Assembly (NCBI RefSeq): GCF_008831285.2
Contig: NC_045141.1
Location: 9,844,106-9,908,105 of the forward strand
Source of the DNA: Nymphaea colorata
Lineage: Eukaryota; Streptophyta; Magnoliopsida; Nymphaeales; Nymphaeaceae
Length of the DNA: 64,000 nucleotides
Direction of reading: 5' to 3'
Both the position numbers and the translations under genes were made by a program. Below are positions 12,901 to 23,754 of this stretch, piece after piece (positions within the stretch are counted from its first letter, which is position 1; each line of letters begins with the position of its first letter). The notes beneath the pieces are model-generated. The model was not told the origin of the DNA, did not search any database, and saw nothing but the letters and a program-made list of their open reading frames with translations.

Positions 12901-13686
12901 GGACAACTCGTCTCACGTGAATGCAGATAATCTTCACAATGCCGTGCGTAATTTCCATATAGTTCTAGAGTTCCTACAAGTCTCCGTTTTTGACTTTTTA
13001 AGAGATTTTGATCTTTTTTCTTCAACTACATCTCTATTTTATTAGCAAGAGACAGGTGGGCTCCGTGTTAATTGATATTCTTAAAACTCGAAAGTACGTA
13101 TAATCTTGTGTGCAAGATGTACGTGTTTCCTTTTTTCTAATCTCTTCCCGTTGAGTAAATTTGGAGTTAATGTTTTTAAGATAAGATGCCGATAAGTTAT
13201 TAATCAGTAGGACTATTAGGTGCAAGTGTCCAGAACTGCACCAGAGTGAAAAATATCATATTGTTAGAGTGACAAAACTTTCTCCAGGAAAGAATTATCA
13301 TTTATTATTTACTAAAATGGCAAATTGTTCTACTAAATTTGGTAGTAATAACTTTTGAATACCATCCAATGTATAAGCGATGAGTCCAACAACTTAGAAC
13401 GTACAAAAATTTACAACATATCCTTTGCAGGAGATGGGACTTGAAAGCTTTTCCAAATCAAAAGCTTTACCAATATGTGATTTGATGAATTAAAGGATTT
13501 TAATCTTTTGGTGTAGCTCATTAAGTGAAGAGAGATATAGAGACAGAGAGACAGAGAAAGACGTAGATGTGACTATTGGAGCTTTTATAAATAATTATGG
13601 CCTCGTGGTTGCAAACAATTGGAAGAGACGACCTTGTTGGCAGGCCCTTCGGGGAGTATTCCAGTCTTCCAGAGTAATTTGTAGAT
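9992..13686. other. Intergenic with repeat traces, no recognised gene
   Basis: Two diverged copies of a segment starting CCAAGGG and containing TTGTTGATTGGCAG lie at 10687 and 10779 (92-bp spacing). About 11095-11308 resembles one arm of a common plant hAT repeat: it ends AAATTTCTAGCTTTGCCTTTG, whose reverse complement is close to the known CAGAGGCGGAGCCAGAAATTT type of end. No protein-coding exon is evident up to the PSK promoter. Confidence 0.4.

Positions 13687-13710
<24 letters not shown>
13687..13710 (+). repeat. (AG)12 microsatellite in the PSK promoter
   Basis: Twelve AG units, followed by an impure purine run to about 13730. It lies about 70 bp upstream of the TATA box, a common position for GAGA-type elements in plant promoters. 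Any regulatory role is inference. Confidence 0.85.
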
Positions 13711-13720
<10 letters not shown>

Positions 13721-13780
13721 GGAAAGAAAGAGCTGCAGGAGGGCCCGGGTATAGCATGTTCTACTAGAGAAATCCGGGAC

Positions 13781-13790
13781 TATATAAATA
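13781..13790 (+). promoter_or_regulatory. TATA box of the PSK precursor gene
   Basis: TATATAAATA fits the plant TATA consensus. A start of transcription about 30 bp downstream (near 13815) would give a 5' UTR of about 155 nt, rich in C and T, before the ATG at 13970. No other good TATA lies closer except TCTATAAAT at 13921, which would leave almost no leader. Confidence 0.6.
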
Positions 13791-13969
13791 GTGAAGCTTG
13801 TTAACCAAAACAGCCAACCAGAGAAACAAAACCGTTTCTATAATTGTGACTCCTTTTCGGTCCGGCTTTCTCTGCAACCTTTCTCTGTTGAGTTATAACC
13901 TTTTTCGCTCCTCCTCCCCTTCTATAAATTCACCTTGTCTATTCTTCCCTTCTTCACCAAACACCAACA

Positions 13970-14084
13970 ATGGCCAGAAGGTTTCTCTTCTTCTTCATTG
14001 CTTTCCTATTGGTTTCTTCATTTGCCATCGCTGCCCGACCCCAGCCATCCATGCCTGGTCTTGCAGACAGTGAAGCACCAGTAT

Positions 14085-14133
<49 letters not shown>

Positions 14134-14542
14134 CTGGTAAATTCTTATAGCGTCCACGCGTGATCGCTTTTATTTTGAACTTCCATTAAAGCTTCTATAG
14201 CTATATATATAAGTATGTTCTTGATTTTTTTTTCCCTTTCGTTGTTTTTGTTGTTACGAAAATAATTCCTTGGACGTAACTGCATATAGCAATCGATTCA
14301 AGAACCAAAGCATCTGATAGACATATACATATTTCTCATGACATCAGAGAACTTTTATAGCTTGTGTAAAAGTTTAAAAGAATCCAAAAGTATATGATGG
14401 TTGATGATGAATTTTTGGGTGGCAGAGTTTGGAGGATGAAGACGCAGACTGTGAAAATTCTTCAGAGGACTGTCTGATTAGAAGAACTCTTGTTGCACAT
14501 ACAGACTATATTTATACCCAGGGCAAGGGGAAGAAGCCTTGA
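13970..14542 (+). CDS. PSK: Phytosulfokine (PSK) precursor
   Basis: This encodes a prepropeptide for the secreted, tyrosine-sulfated growth peptide phytosulfokine. Exon 1 is 13970-14080 (37 codons) and exon 2 is 14426-14542. The join is in phase 0, with donor CCA/GTATGT and acceptor GGCAG, giving 75 residues, which is short but normal for the family (about 75-110). Residues 1-22 (MARRFLFFFIAFLLVSSFAI) form a signal peptide. An acidic stretch (LEDEDADC), a second Cys in SSEDC and a dibasic RR follow. Residues 62-69 are AHTDYIYTQ in family style: the Asp before Tyr is the context for tyrosylprotein sulfotransferase, and YIYTQ (65-69) is the mature peptide. The tail GKGKKP is removed by proteolysis. 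Known biology: sulfation in the Golgi, trimming by subtilases, perception by PSKR receptor kinases. A TATA box and UTRs are present and no break is seen, so the gene looks functional. Confidence 0.93.
14088..14129 (+). repeat. (CT)21 microsatellite at the start of the PSK intron
   Basis: The repeat starts seven bases after the exon 1 boundary, directly behind the donor GTATGTC. The 345-bp intron (14081-14425) otherwise looks ordinary. Confidence 0.9.
14507..14521 (+). other. Mature phytosulfokine pentapeptide coding segment
   Basis: Five codons TAT ATT TAT ACC CAG give Tyr-Ile-Tyr-Thr-Gln. Both Tyr residues are the known sulfation sites of PSK-alpha. Confidence 0.93.
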
Positions 14543-14745
14543 TCAGTTTAATTGCCTTTCTTATTGTGGCGTCCAGTGTTTTATTTCTACTTTGCCTTTT
14601 AAGTTTCCATCCAACTGTTTCTCTGTAAGAAGGCTGCGGTTTTCAGTCATGTTCTGTGGATATTGCTGTTCTCGGCCTCTATATTCCCTTGCTCTTCGTT
14701 CTTCTACCTCCTTGTATATGTAATTTAGCAATTGAATACATTTTT
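14543..14745 (+). other. Probable 3' UTR of the PSK gene
   Basis: About 200 bp of T-rich sequence after the TGA. TTGTATATGTAATTTAG and TTGAATACATTTTTT near 14710-14745 resemble plant polyadenylation signals. The end is an estimate. Confidence 0.4.
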
Positions 14746-17127
14746 TTAGCTATCTAAATGGTTCCTGCTCAGCTTACATACTAAGCAAATTAATTCATTT
14801 TCATTTTGTTTCTTAGATAAGATCAAATCATTTCGGACCAAGATCTGGATATCGTTTATAGCATCTGACTGGATCTGGATACGTAAGATACGATTATTAA
14901 TATTTTAAGGTTGGTGGTGCCTACAATATCCTACTCGAGCCCGAAGGCGTTTACATCTTTAAGAGAATGAAATTTTTATTTGAGGTATGATTGTTTGACC
15001 GGGCACTGGATGTCTATGCATATATGGAGTTTACCACATTTGACTTCCGTTGTGTCCATATCCCAACCAGTTTTGGCGTTTGAACAATATCGCACAAATT
15101 CTAAAATCAATGGAAACTTTGCTGCCTTCTGGCAGAATGCTTCATTAATAAAGCTTCACACTCAACTGCCAACGGCAACATCAAACTGACGCAGGACCAT
15201 TCTTTACTCTCTCTCTCTCTCTCCCTCTCCCGGCGTGTGTGTGTGGATGGGGAAACTGGAAGGGCTTGAAATTTGTTGCTGCAGAAGAGGAAATTAATGC
15301 CTTATGAAAGTATGCATTGGCTTTAATTTTTTTTTTCATTTTTCTCAAAACAATCCTTGGGCTCCTTCCAAAAATACATTGCTCTCAGTTGATTAAGGGT
15401 TTGTTTGGTGGTAGGAACACTATGTGAGTGTTGCATGAACATGCATCAATCTTTGAGCTAAATTTATGATATACGCATATATTGTTGCCGCTGCCAAACA
15501 ACTCCTAAAAAACAAACAGTCCACTTCTTTGTATGATCCTAAAGCTTTAATTGTTGCCTAAGCAATTTTGCATTCTGAGAGTTCGTACGTGATCTCCCCT
15601 ACCCATGTTTAAGCCTTCAACAAAGGAAAAGACATGCTTTATTGATGAGGAATCAAGTGAAATTTGCGAGAATTTTACAAGAATTATTAATTTACAAAAA
15701 GTAAACACTGAAAATTTGTCAGCTGTTGATGGTTCAGTACACGGATTAATCTCAGAGGCATATTTTCCAAAGGCTAGCAAGATCTTAGGCACTAACTTGC
15801 AATATGGTCCAATCGGCTGGTGTCATTTTGCAAAACCCACTTTCTTCTCCAGCTCTTCGGACGTACCTTTTGCTTTCTCAATTGATGGGGGCAAGAAGAA
15901 AGTACATGAGCTGTATGGTGGCAGAGCAAGCTGTCTTAGGCAAATGTCCTTGTCTAACTTCACGAGAAGAAAAACCAAGCTCATTGCATCTTGTTGGTTT
16001 CTCAAATCAACCTCACTTCTGAAATAAGATATTTCTGGATGAGCCTGGCAAGAGCCCAAGCTACCCCTTCTCATTATGGGTGTAGATAGGTGGGGGACAC
16101 CCCACAGAGCCAATTACCTGAAAGCTTAAATTGGGTGCATATGAGTCCATTTATATAAGATAGCTTCACAAGACCCAGGTTACTCCTATATGGTCAACTG
16201 AAAATTTGTTAACTAGTTCTCAATAAAAAAAATTTTGCTAACTTCGTTCCTGCTTGTCACCATAGGGTAAAGGGTCTGCTTAATTCGGTGCCTCGAGGTG
16301 CCACTCCTTGTAACCTTTCTTTTGCATCATGGGAAGCTCCAAACACTCAAAATAAAAACTAACCATCTACCATCCCTCACTCCAAACAGTTGAGCCAACT
16401 CCTTTGACAACTTCAGAAGTTATAACTTGCATTCTTCAGCTGATGCTTCACGGACCTTGGGTACGTTGGGCCATTGATGAAGGGGCTTGCCAAAGAGGGG
16501 TGGTGGTGTTGGTGGAGTGGTGTGTTGGTGTGTGTGCCTCAACCACAGTCTAAATGGAGTTACATTTGGGACTTGTACTGTCGTTCATTGTTACGTTGTC
16601 AATAACTCTGGGTACTTATATCTGAGGGTGTACCTTACTGCAGGAGGCCACTATATATGTACAGGTTCTTAAATTTGCATTGCCCATTTCTCAATTAATT
16701 TAAAATTAGTTTTTGGATTGATAAATTTGAAAATTGAATGATACATACAATTCAATACTTAACGATATGTATCGTTGGATGACCTTGTTGGTGAACAAAC
16801 TGCCGTTATGTCCTTTTCAACATTGATTCATTCCATAAGCAATTGTAAGTTTACAACCTCAAGCATTGAACATTGTGCGAGAGTTTTAACCACTGCTGGC
16901 AAAGCCTTCAATGTTTCACCTTCTGAATTTACTTTAAAAGAAGACAAAATAACTTCACCTTGCAGTACTAAATAACCCATGTGGTATGTCGGTACTTTGG
17001 AGGGTGTGTAATTGGTTTTCCACGGATTCTTGTGCTTCAATGTATTTCTAATTTTTCACAAAAAAATTGGCACTAAGTGTTTCTTCTCTCAAGTGATTCA
17101 CGAGTAATTTTAATGTTTAATTTCCAT

Positions 17128-17130
<3 letters not shown>
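14746..17130. other. Intergenic, with one unrecognised open frame
   Basis: There is a TC/GT microsatellite at about 15204-15246. An open frame of 140 codons lies at 15605-16027 (+), and 15547-16113 also has overlapping minus-strand frames. None matches a family I know. Minus-strand 16828-17040 reads through 70 codons without a stop but is also unrecognised. Treat as non-genic unless transcripts are found. Confidence 0.4.
15605..16027 (+). CDS. Unrecognised open reading frame, 140 codons
   Basis: ATG at 15605 opens a frame beginning MFKPSTKEKTCFIDEESSE and ending at TAA 16025-16027. There is no signal peptide, transmembrane run or known motif. Composition is not clearly coding and no TATA or start context stands out. 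It could be an exon of a decayed gene or transposon, or chance. Confidence 0.15.
   Translation: MFKPSTKEKTCFIDEESSEICENFTRIINLQKVNTENLSAVDGSVHGLISEAYFPKASKILGTNLQYGPIGWCHFAKPTFFSSSSDVPFAFSIDGGKKKVHELYGGRASCLRQMSLSNFTRRKTKLIASCWFLKSTSLLK

Positions 17131-17198
<68 letters not shown>
17131..17198 (+). repeat. Compound (AT)14(AG)20 microsatellite
   Basis: A pure AT run at 17131-17158 passes directly into a pure AG run at 17159-17198. It is probably length-polymorphic. Confidence 0.9.
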
Positions 17199-17199
<1 letters not shown>

Positions 17200-18256
17200 C
17201 ACACAAACATAAAAAACGTGGATTTTTTCAGCCATTCAGATGCCTCAGCTTGATGCATTAATGGCATTAGCCAGCCACTTGTAGGAGAGGCTGGATGGAT
17301 GGCCAGAGTACATATACTCCCCTTACATGCTCAAACACGAGAAATTGACACATCTAAACAACTTATATAAGTTAATTCGTGATCGGCTACATTGAGGTCT
17401 AGATAATCTACAGCCATTATTAGGCCACAAAAGAAGCAGATCGTACAATCGGCCACTCAAAAGTAGGCATGCTAGCACTCATCAGCATATTCAAATTAAG
17501 TGTAAACTGTCTCAAAATGAGATTAGATTTTCAAGTTCCTTTTTTCGGTATGGTTCACTAATTATGAAAAGAAAAAAAAAAAGGAAAGAGGCAAAAAAAA
17601 GGCGAGAGACTCATTGAACCCATTGTATACTTTAATATCCTTTCTAACCTTATTGATGGCTTCAGAAGGTGAAACATGTAATGATACTTTTGTTGACAAT
17701 GGATAGTGGTGTATATGCAGAATAAAGCAAATAAAAATTTACATTAGTTATGATCTGTTTAATCCACCGATGGATGGTTGGGAATTTGCCTCATAAAAAG
17801 TTACCTTTTTAAAAAAGGAGGACCAAAATTTGTACATTGGCTTTCATAAAGTATGTTTGCAAATGATTTTTTGTTAATTATCATTAAGTTGAACAAATAA
17901 TAATTCATTATTACTTCTTAAAATCTTCTTTATTCACTTAGCCTTTAAATTACACACACATAAATATTGATATATATATCCCTCTTTGTTAGGTTATATA
18001 CATATGGTGATTCTGTTTTTCAGAATCGCCCAGAAAAACAACGAAAAAAAAAGTTGATGAGCAATTTACTTTTTTTTCTTTGTTTTTTTTTTTTTTAATA
18101 TGAACAACCCAAGGGAGAAGAGACAGAGAGAGAAAAAAGAGATGAGGGAGAAAGGGTTGGCTGGTGGAATCAAGGGGAGTCAAAGGAGAGGACTTTTCCC
18201 TTACTTTGTTAGGGATACCAAAAAAGCAGGCAACTGAAGAACGTACTTTTATTTTA
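17199..18256. other. Intergenic, no recognised gene
   Basis: AT-rich sequence with homopolymer runs of A (17570s) and T (18060-18110) and a purine-rich patch at 18115-18200. No supported feature. Confidence 0.45.
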
Positions 18257-18549
18257 TTAGACCTGACCAACGGGCCAGGTACCCCGTACCCGGCTTGATC
18301 CGAGAAAATGGTCGGGCAGGTTGGGCCCGGCCCGACCCGTTTATAATTAAAAAAATAATTTTTTTTATTTTTTTAAAATTTAATAATATATATTTTATTA
18401 ATAAAAATATATTTTATATTATTAAAAATTTATTTTATAATTAAAAAAATATTTTTTATTACCAAACTGACCAAGCCAGGTCGAGTCGCGGATCGGGCTA
18501 TCGAGACAGGCCCGGGCCGGGTTTCGGCCCGACGGTTTCCCAGGTCTAA
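18257..18549. repeat. GC-ended, AT-cored inverted-repeat element, copy 2
   Basis: The ends read TTAGACCTGACCAACGGGCC on the left and CCGTCGGGCC-type on the right complement, closing with CAGGTCTAA, so they form an imperfect terminal inverted repeat. The A/T core shares long near-identical words (such as AATATATTTTATATTA and TTTTATAATTAAAAA) with copy 1 at 9765-9991. No coding capacity. Confidence 0.5.
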
Positions 18550-18935
18550 CTTTATGGCACGGTATGGAGTGCCACATTACACGCTCGTTTATGGTGCTCT
18601 GTCGTGCAACACCATATTAAGCACCTTTTATGGCGTTCAAACCTGTGGTGTCAATAATGTTTTCCACGTGCTGACTTTTATTAAACGTCTGAGAAGAAGA
18701 AATCAATTTAGGGCGTAATAGAAACGCCATTGACATCTAAAATTTTTCACGCCTTTCCTCTAATATTCGCGGGCTTCTTTTACCCTCTCTCTTGATCGAC
18801 TGTATCAAATGGCTTCTGAAGACTTCAGAGAACTCGCCCTTTTTTCTCTCTAGCATTTGCTATTGATCGACCGATCATCTTCATTGCAAGAGGCGTTTGG
18901 CAAAGAGCAGGTCGAGATTTTTTTTCTTTTCTCCC
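18550..18935. other. Short-word repeat region, possible transposon end
   Basis: 18560-18740 repeats words such as TTTATGG, GCACC/GGTGC and GGCGT, in the manner of a CACTA subterminal region and similar in style to 6320-6500. No terminus was found. The sequence GATCATCTTCATTGCAAGAG at 18873 recurs in changed form at 19097, on either side of the MITE at 18936. Confidence 0.3.
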
Positions 18936-19073
18936 CAGCGTAGTGGCATAGCCACTGGTAGCCATCTTAAATATTTATTCTTATATATATATATATATAG
19001 TGCCCCCACCATATTTGAGTTTATTGAAACAAGTGCCCCCCACCCCCCGTCAATTTTTCTGGCTATACCACTG
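18936..19073. mobile_element. Short hAT-type MITE
   Basis: The left end CAGCGTAGTGGCATAGCCA and the right end TGGCTATACCACTG are inverted repeats (right revcomp CAGTGGTATAGCCA). They resemble the common plant hAT end CAGTGGCGGAGCCAG. The 138-bp body holds a TA run. No matching 8-bp target duplication was found. Confidence 0.45.
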
Positions 19074-19389
19074 CCCCAACATATGGTGTTGACGCTCGAT
19101 CATCATCATTGCAAGAGTGTGCCAAAGAGCAGGTTGGTATATATTTTTTTGTTTTCCCCCTTAAGTGTTAACTATGTTATTCCTTCTCTCTCTCTCTCAA
19201 TCTTCTGGCCTTGGATCGCTACCTAGCTTTGTTGGTGTTGCTAGAGGAGTATCAAGGAGGAGTAGGTGAGTGTCTGATTTTTGTTGGTGTTACCGGTTCT
19301 TGCTATTTTCATTAAGTAGTTTTTCATACTCTATTCTTGCTCAGCTAATAAATATTAGTAATGTTCTAATGCACAGAAAACCCCCGTGT

Positions 19390-22300
19390 GCAATGACATG
19401 AGCATTGCTTCGCTTGATAACTCTCTTATTCACCATGGCGTTGGGAATCTTGACTTAGTTTCTTCTTCGTGGTTTTCAACCACAGTCCAAGATGACAGCA
19501 CTCCACGAGAAACACAAGCTGGAGCTCTAATGGTTCATCCCTTCATGCTCTTGCCCTTGACTTAGTTTCTTTGGTTGTTGTTAAGGAAAGAATTGAAGCT
19601 GATACCTTTAAAATTGCCAAGAGATAAATATCATCATATCCTGTATTTTAGGATACTAAATTTCATATTTATCTCTTTCTCAATTTTTGTTGTAACCATT
19701 ACTAAGGATGGCAAGAGTGGATCCAACCTAGAATTTGCTATTTGTAAGAGATCAGACAGATTGGCCTTGAGTTGGATTACGGCCACCATTTCAGAACTTG
19801 TTTTGGGAAAGAATGTGCAAAGCAAGTTTGCTCATGAAGCATGGAAAACATTGAAGAAATCCTTTTGTTCTCAATCTCTTTTGAGAATAATGATATTAAA
19901 AAAAGAGCTGCACTTCATTCAGAAAAGAAATATGAATATGCAAAACTATTTGGAGTGAATCAAGTTTCTTGCAGACACAATGTCTGCGGTAGGGCATGAA
20001 GTAGTTGATAGTGATCCTCTTCAGATCACGATGAATGGATTGCCCGTCGAATATGAAAGTTTCATTACTCTTATTAGTGCTGGCTCTTCGAGTGTCTCTA
20101 TTTCATTTTCCGAGCTATTTGATCTTCTTCTCACTCAAGAAAAATGATGATATTCTCAAGTTAACGACGGTTGAATCTAACAATTCTGTCCAAGTATTAC
20201 TGCAGGTAGAAAACCAAGCTATTTTCAATACTTTTCGAGGACACCGAAAAGGATGATGTAATTTCAGAGGTCATGGAGGTGGTTATCTCCAATAATGAGG
20301 AAATCAATTTCAATATCAAAATCAAACTCAGTCATTAACATCAAGATTCAAACAACAATGGAGGAAGCGGAAATCGTTCTCACAACCCCAAAGTTTGTCA
20401 ATATTGTGGGAGGAAGGGCCATTCAACAAGATCATGCTATGATATTCCGCATGCTTTCTCAGCAATGAACTTGTAGAAATCCATTGATGGATACTGGTAT
20501 CCAGATTCAAGAGCTACTAATCATGTTGTCAACAATGACAAAATTATGAGTAACAAGGCAACATATGATGAACCAGACAATATTATGATGGGTAAAGGTT
20601 CAAGCCTCTCTATTAAGCATACAAGCAATTTATTAGTAAATTCTACAATGACTTTTTTTCATCTTAAAAATGTGTTTCATGTTCCTAAGATAGCTCATAA
20701 TCTCTTATCAGTGGACAACTTTACATCTGAAAATGATTGCATTTTTCAATTTTCACCGGATGATTTTGTTATAAAGGATCGGCAGACGAGCAAGGTTCTT
20801 CTTCAAGGGCCAAAGATGCGTAATGGTCTCTATCCTATCAAGGCGACCAGATCAAACACAGATCAATTCTCAACCAAGCAAGTAGCATTTACTAGTTGGT
20901 TTCCAACCAGCATCAATAAGGTTTCAGCATCCTTCGACCTACGGTATTGAAGGCTTGGTCATGCAAACAAGAAAATAGTTAGCTTTTTTATTTCTAGTCA
21001 ACTTATATCAATAAATTCTCCTATTTCAAAAGGAGTATGTCAGTCTTGTCTTTTGGGAAATGCACATAAACAACCCTTTCCAAGTTCTGAATTTTGTGCC
21101 TCAAGGCCTCTTGATGTTCTTCGCATGGATATATGAGGACTTTTCGTAATTCCTTCTTGAGAAGGATTCAGATTTTTTTTTGCTCATAGTTGACAACTAT
21201 TCCAGATTTTCATGGTTGTTTCCCCTTAAAGCTAAATCTGAAGTTGTTGATTGTTTTAAGAATTTTAAGGCACTAGTTGAAAAGCAATTAAATGTTCCTA
21301 TATTTTCATCTCAATCCAACAATGGCAATGAGTTTGTGAATTCTGATTTATCTTTATTTTATGAAGAACATGGAATTCTCCATCAGTTTTCTTGCCATAC
21401 ACTCTAGAACAAAATGGTATAGTCGAATGGAAAAATCACTACATCATCAAAATGGGATTGAGTATGATTTATGATGCTGACCTATCTTATAATTTCTAGA
21501 TAGATTCATTCCAAACTGCTATCTATATTATCAACCGCTTACCTACTCTTAAATTGAAGTGAAAATCACCATTTTACAGGATCTTTAAAATGAATCCAGA
21601 TTATGCTCATTTTTTAGTTTTTGGGGCCAAGTGTTATCCACTGCTGGTGCCAACAAATGATTTGAAGTTTCATCTAAAGACTACTCATTGTATTTTTGTG
21701 GGCTATGCTAGTCACCACAAGGGGTACTTGTGTTATGACATGAAAACTTAGATGAGTCATTGTCTCTCGGCATGTTATGAAGTTAATGGACAAAGCAAAG
21801 GGAGATCAGACAAAAGTATGGATTTTTTAGATGTCATTTTGTCTTCTTGGATGCCAAATATAAATGCAGACTCCTTTTCAAGGCCAGACATCCAATTTCA
21901 AGCCTCACCACCAGCACCATCTTCCATAGTCTTACTTGTCATTCCCTCAACCTCTATGACTGGTCTCCCTCCACCTGCTCACACATGGAGGTGATTATAT
22001 TGCAGACACATGGAGACCCTCCCACCACCTCTTATACCCCTGATCTGCCTACATGCCAATTGCCAACCTCCACATTGACCTCCACGGATGCTTTTACACC
22101 ATCGGTTCCATAAAAAATGCCTATAGAAACTACAACCGTTCAAGCCGATCTCATCAGCTGACCTCTCTGTCATTCCCATCTGATGGTGACTGGGTCCATG
22201 ACGACTTCCTTAAAACCCAAGGTTTTTACTGCTATCACTAAACAAGAAGAACCAGGGTCATTCAGAGAAGCTATTCATTCTAAGTCTTGGCACCAAAATA

Positions 22301-23090
22301 TGCAACTAGAATTTTCAGTGTTGCAAAAAAATAAAACATGGCACCTTGTACCACCTAAACCCGACTTCAATATTATCAGCTCCAAATGGGTGTATAAAAT
22401 TAAACGTCTCTTTGATGGCTCTATTGTGCGGCATAAGGCTAGACTTGTGGCTCGTGGTTTTCTTCAAACTACTGGGATTGATAATCAAGGAAACATTCAG
22501 CCCCATTGTCAAACCTACCACTATAAGGGTATTACTCTCTTTAGCAGTTCATGTTGGTTGGCCTTTGAGGCAACTTGATTTTGACAATGCTTTTCTCAAT
22601 GGGTATCTTTCAGAGGATGTTTATATGACTCAACGAGAGGGCTTTGAAGATCAAAATTTCTCCCATTATGTATGTAAGTTATACAACGCTTTGTATGGGC
22701 TCAAGCAAGCCCCACGCGCATGGTATCATTGCCTGAGCTGCTATCTTTGCGATATTGGATTTAATGTTTCACAGTCAGAGGCATCATTGTTCATTTACTC
22801 CTGTGGCTCCCACCAACTATATCTCCTAATCTATGTTGATGATGTGATCATCACTGGATCTGCTCCACACCTTATCTCTCAAGTCATTTGGCATCTTGGA
22901 TTTGTTTTTCCCTGAAGGATCTTGGCCCCTTCGCCTATTTTCTTGGCATTGAAGTCAAGCGAAGACTGGGGGAACTATATATGCCAAACAAAACTATATT
23001 AATAGCATTATACACAAAGCTCAAATGGATAATGATAAACCTATGACATCTCCCATGGTGACCCCCTATGATTATGCTGAAGTGATTTGT
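19390..23090 (+). pseudogene. Degenerate Ty1-copia retrotransposon (gag-PR-INT-RT)
   Basis: An old copia polyprotein is spread over several frames. Gag is at about 19690-20150 (SDRLALSWITATISE, then KTLKKSFCSQS). A CCHC knuckle CQYCGRKGHSTRSC lies near 20398-20440. A protease remnant YWYPDSRATNHV near 20490 has the active-site triad changed to DSR. Integrase follows: LLSVDNFTSENDCIF, then GVCQSCLLGNAHKQPF near 21030, the core at 21180-21400 (LIVDNYSRFSWLFPLK) and a broken QNGMAE-type motif (about 21408-21430). Reverse transcriptase is at 22240-22960, with [38 protein letters not shown] and the catalytic YVDDVIITG. The frame decays soon after SPMV near 23060. RNase H and both LTRs are not recognisable. 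Many stops and frameshifts mean it is inactive and much older than the copia at 51293-56323. Confidence 0.85.
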
Positions 23091-23749
23091 TGGATGCTAA
23101 CACTATTGCGGTGGCTAACAACTTCTTTGAGCTTACTTGCTAACTTTTGAGAATGTGTAGGTCTGTGATTTTGGCTTATCATGACTAAAACACCACATTT
23201 TTATCCTCAAAATCGACAGCTGGAACATTACATGCATTTTTTGTTGTTTTCATTTTTGTATATTTGATGTGGATAGGCTTAGATGAGCATCTTAGGAATT
23301 GGTTTCTACATTTTTTCCCTTCATCGATAATAGTAATGGTCAGTAGGCATTTTTTAAATGTCTAAATGGGGCAGCATTGTGGTTTAAAGAATAACAAAAT
23401 TGTTTAGCATATCCTCTTGTTAGCAGTGACCATTCATTTTTGCAAAGTATATGCATATTGCTTTGTTTCCTTAAAGTAATATTAGTCAAACGATTTGTGG
23501 TTGCAATTATTGGCATTTGTTTCTCTAAACGAGTTGTTTTCTCCTACAAGCCTGCTTTATAGATTTTCAGAAGTTTAACATTTTGATTTTTCAGAACTAT
23601 TATTTCTTCTAACAAGGAAGAAAGCTGAAAAATCATATTAAAAGTTGAAATTCATTGTTCAACTGTAGCCAGAGTGGTTGAGACCCTATCATCCTTTACC
23701 TTCTCTGCGGGAGAAGAATTGCTATACTAGAAACAAAGTTCATCATTGG
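23091..23749. other. Intergenic, no recognised gene
   Basis: AT-rich sequence between the decayed copia element and the solo LTR. Nothing supported. Confidence 0.4.
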
Positions 23750-23754
23750 GTCCA

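Noticed and set aside
23661-23720. GCCAGAGTGGTTGAG looked like the D-arm start of a Ser/Leu tRNA
   Set aside because: No acceptor stem, anticodon arm or T-arm could be completed around it.
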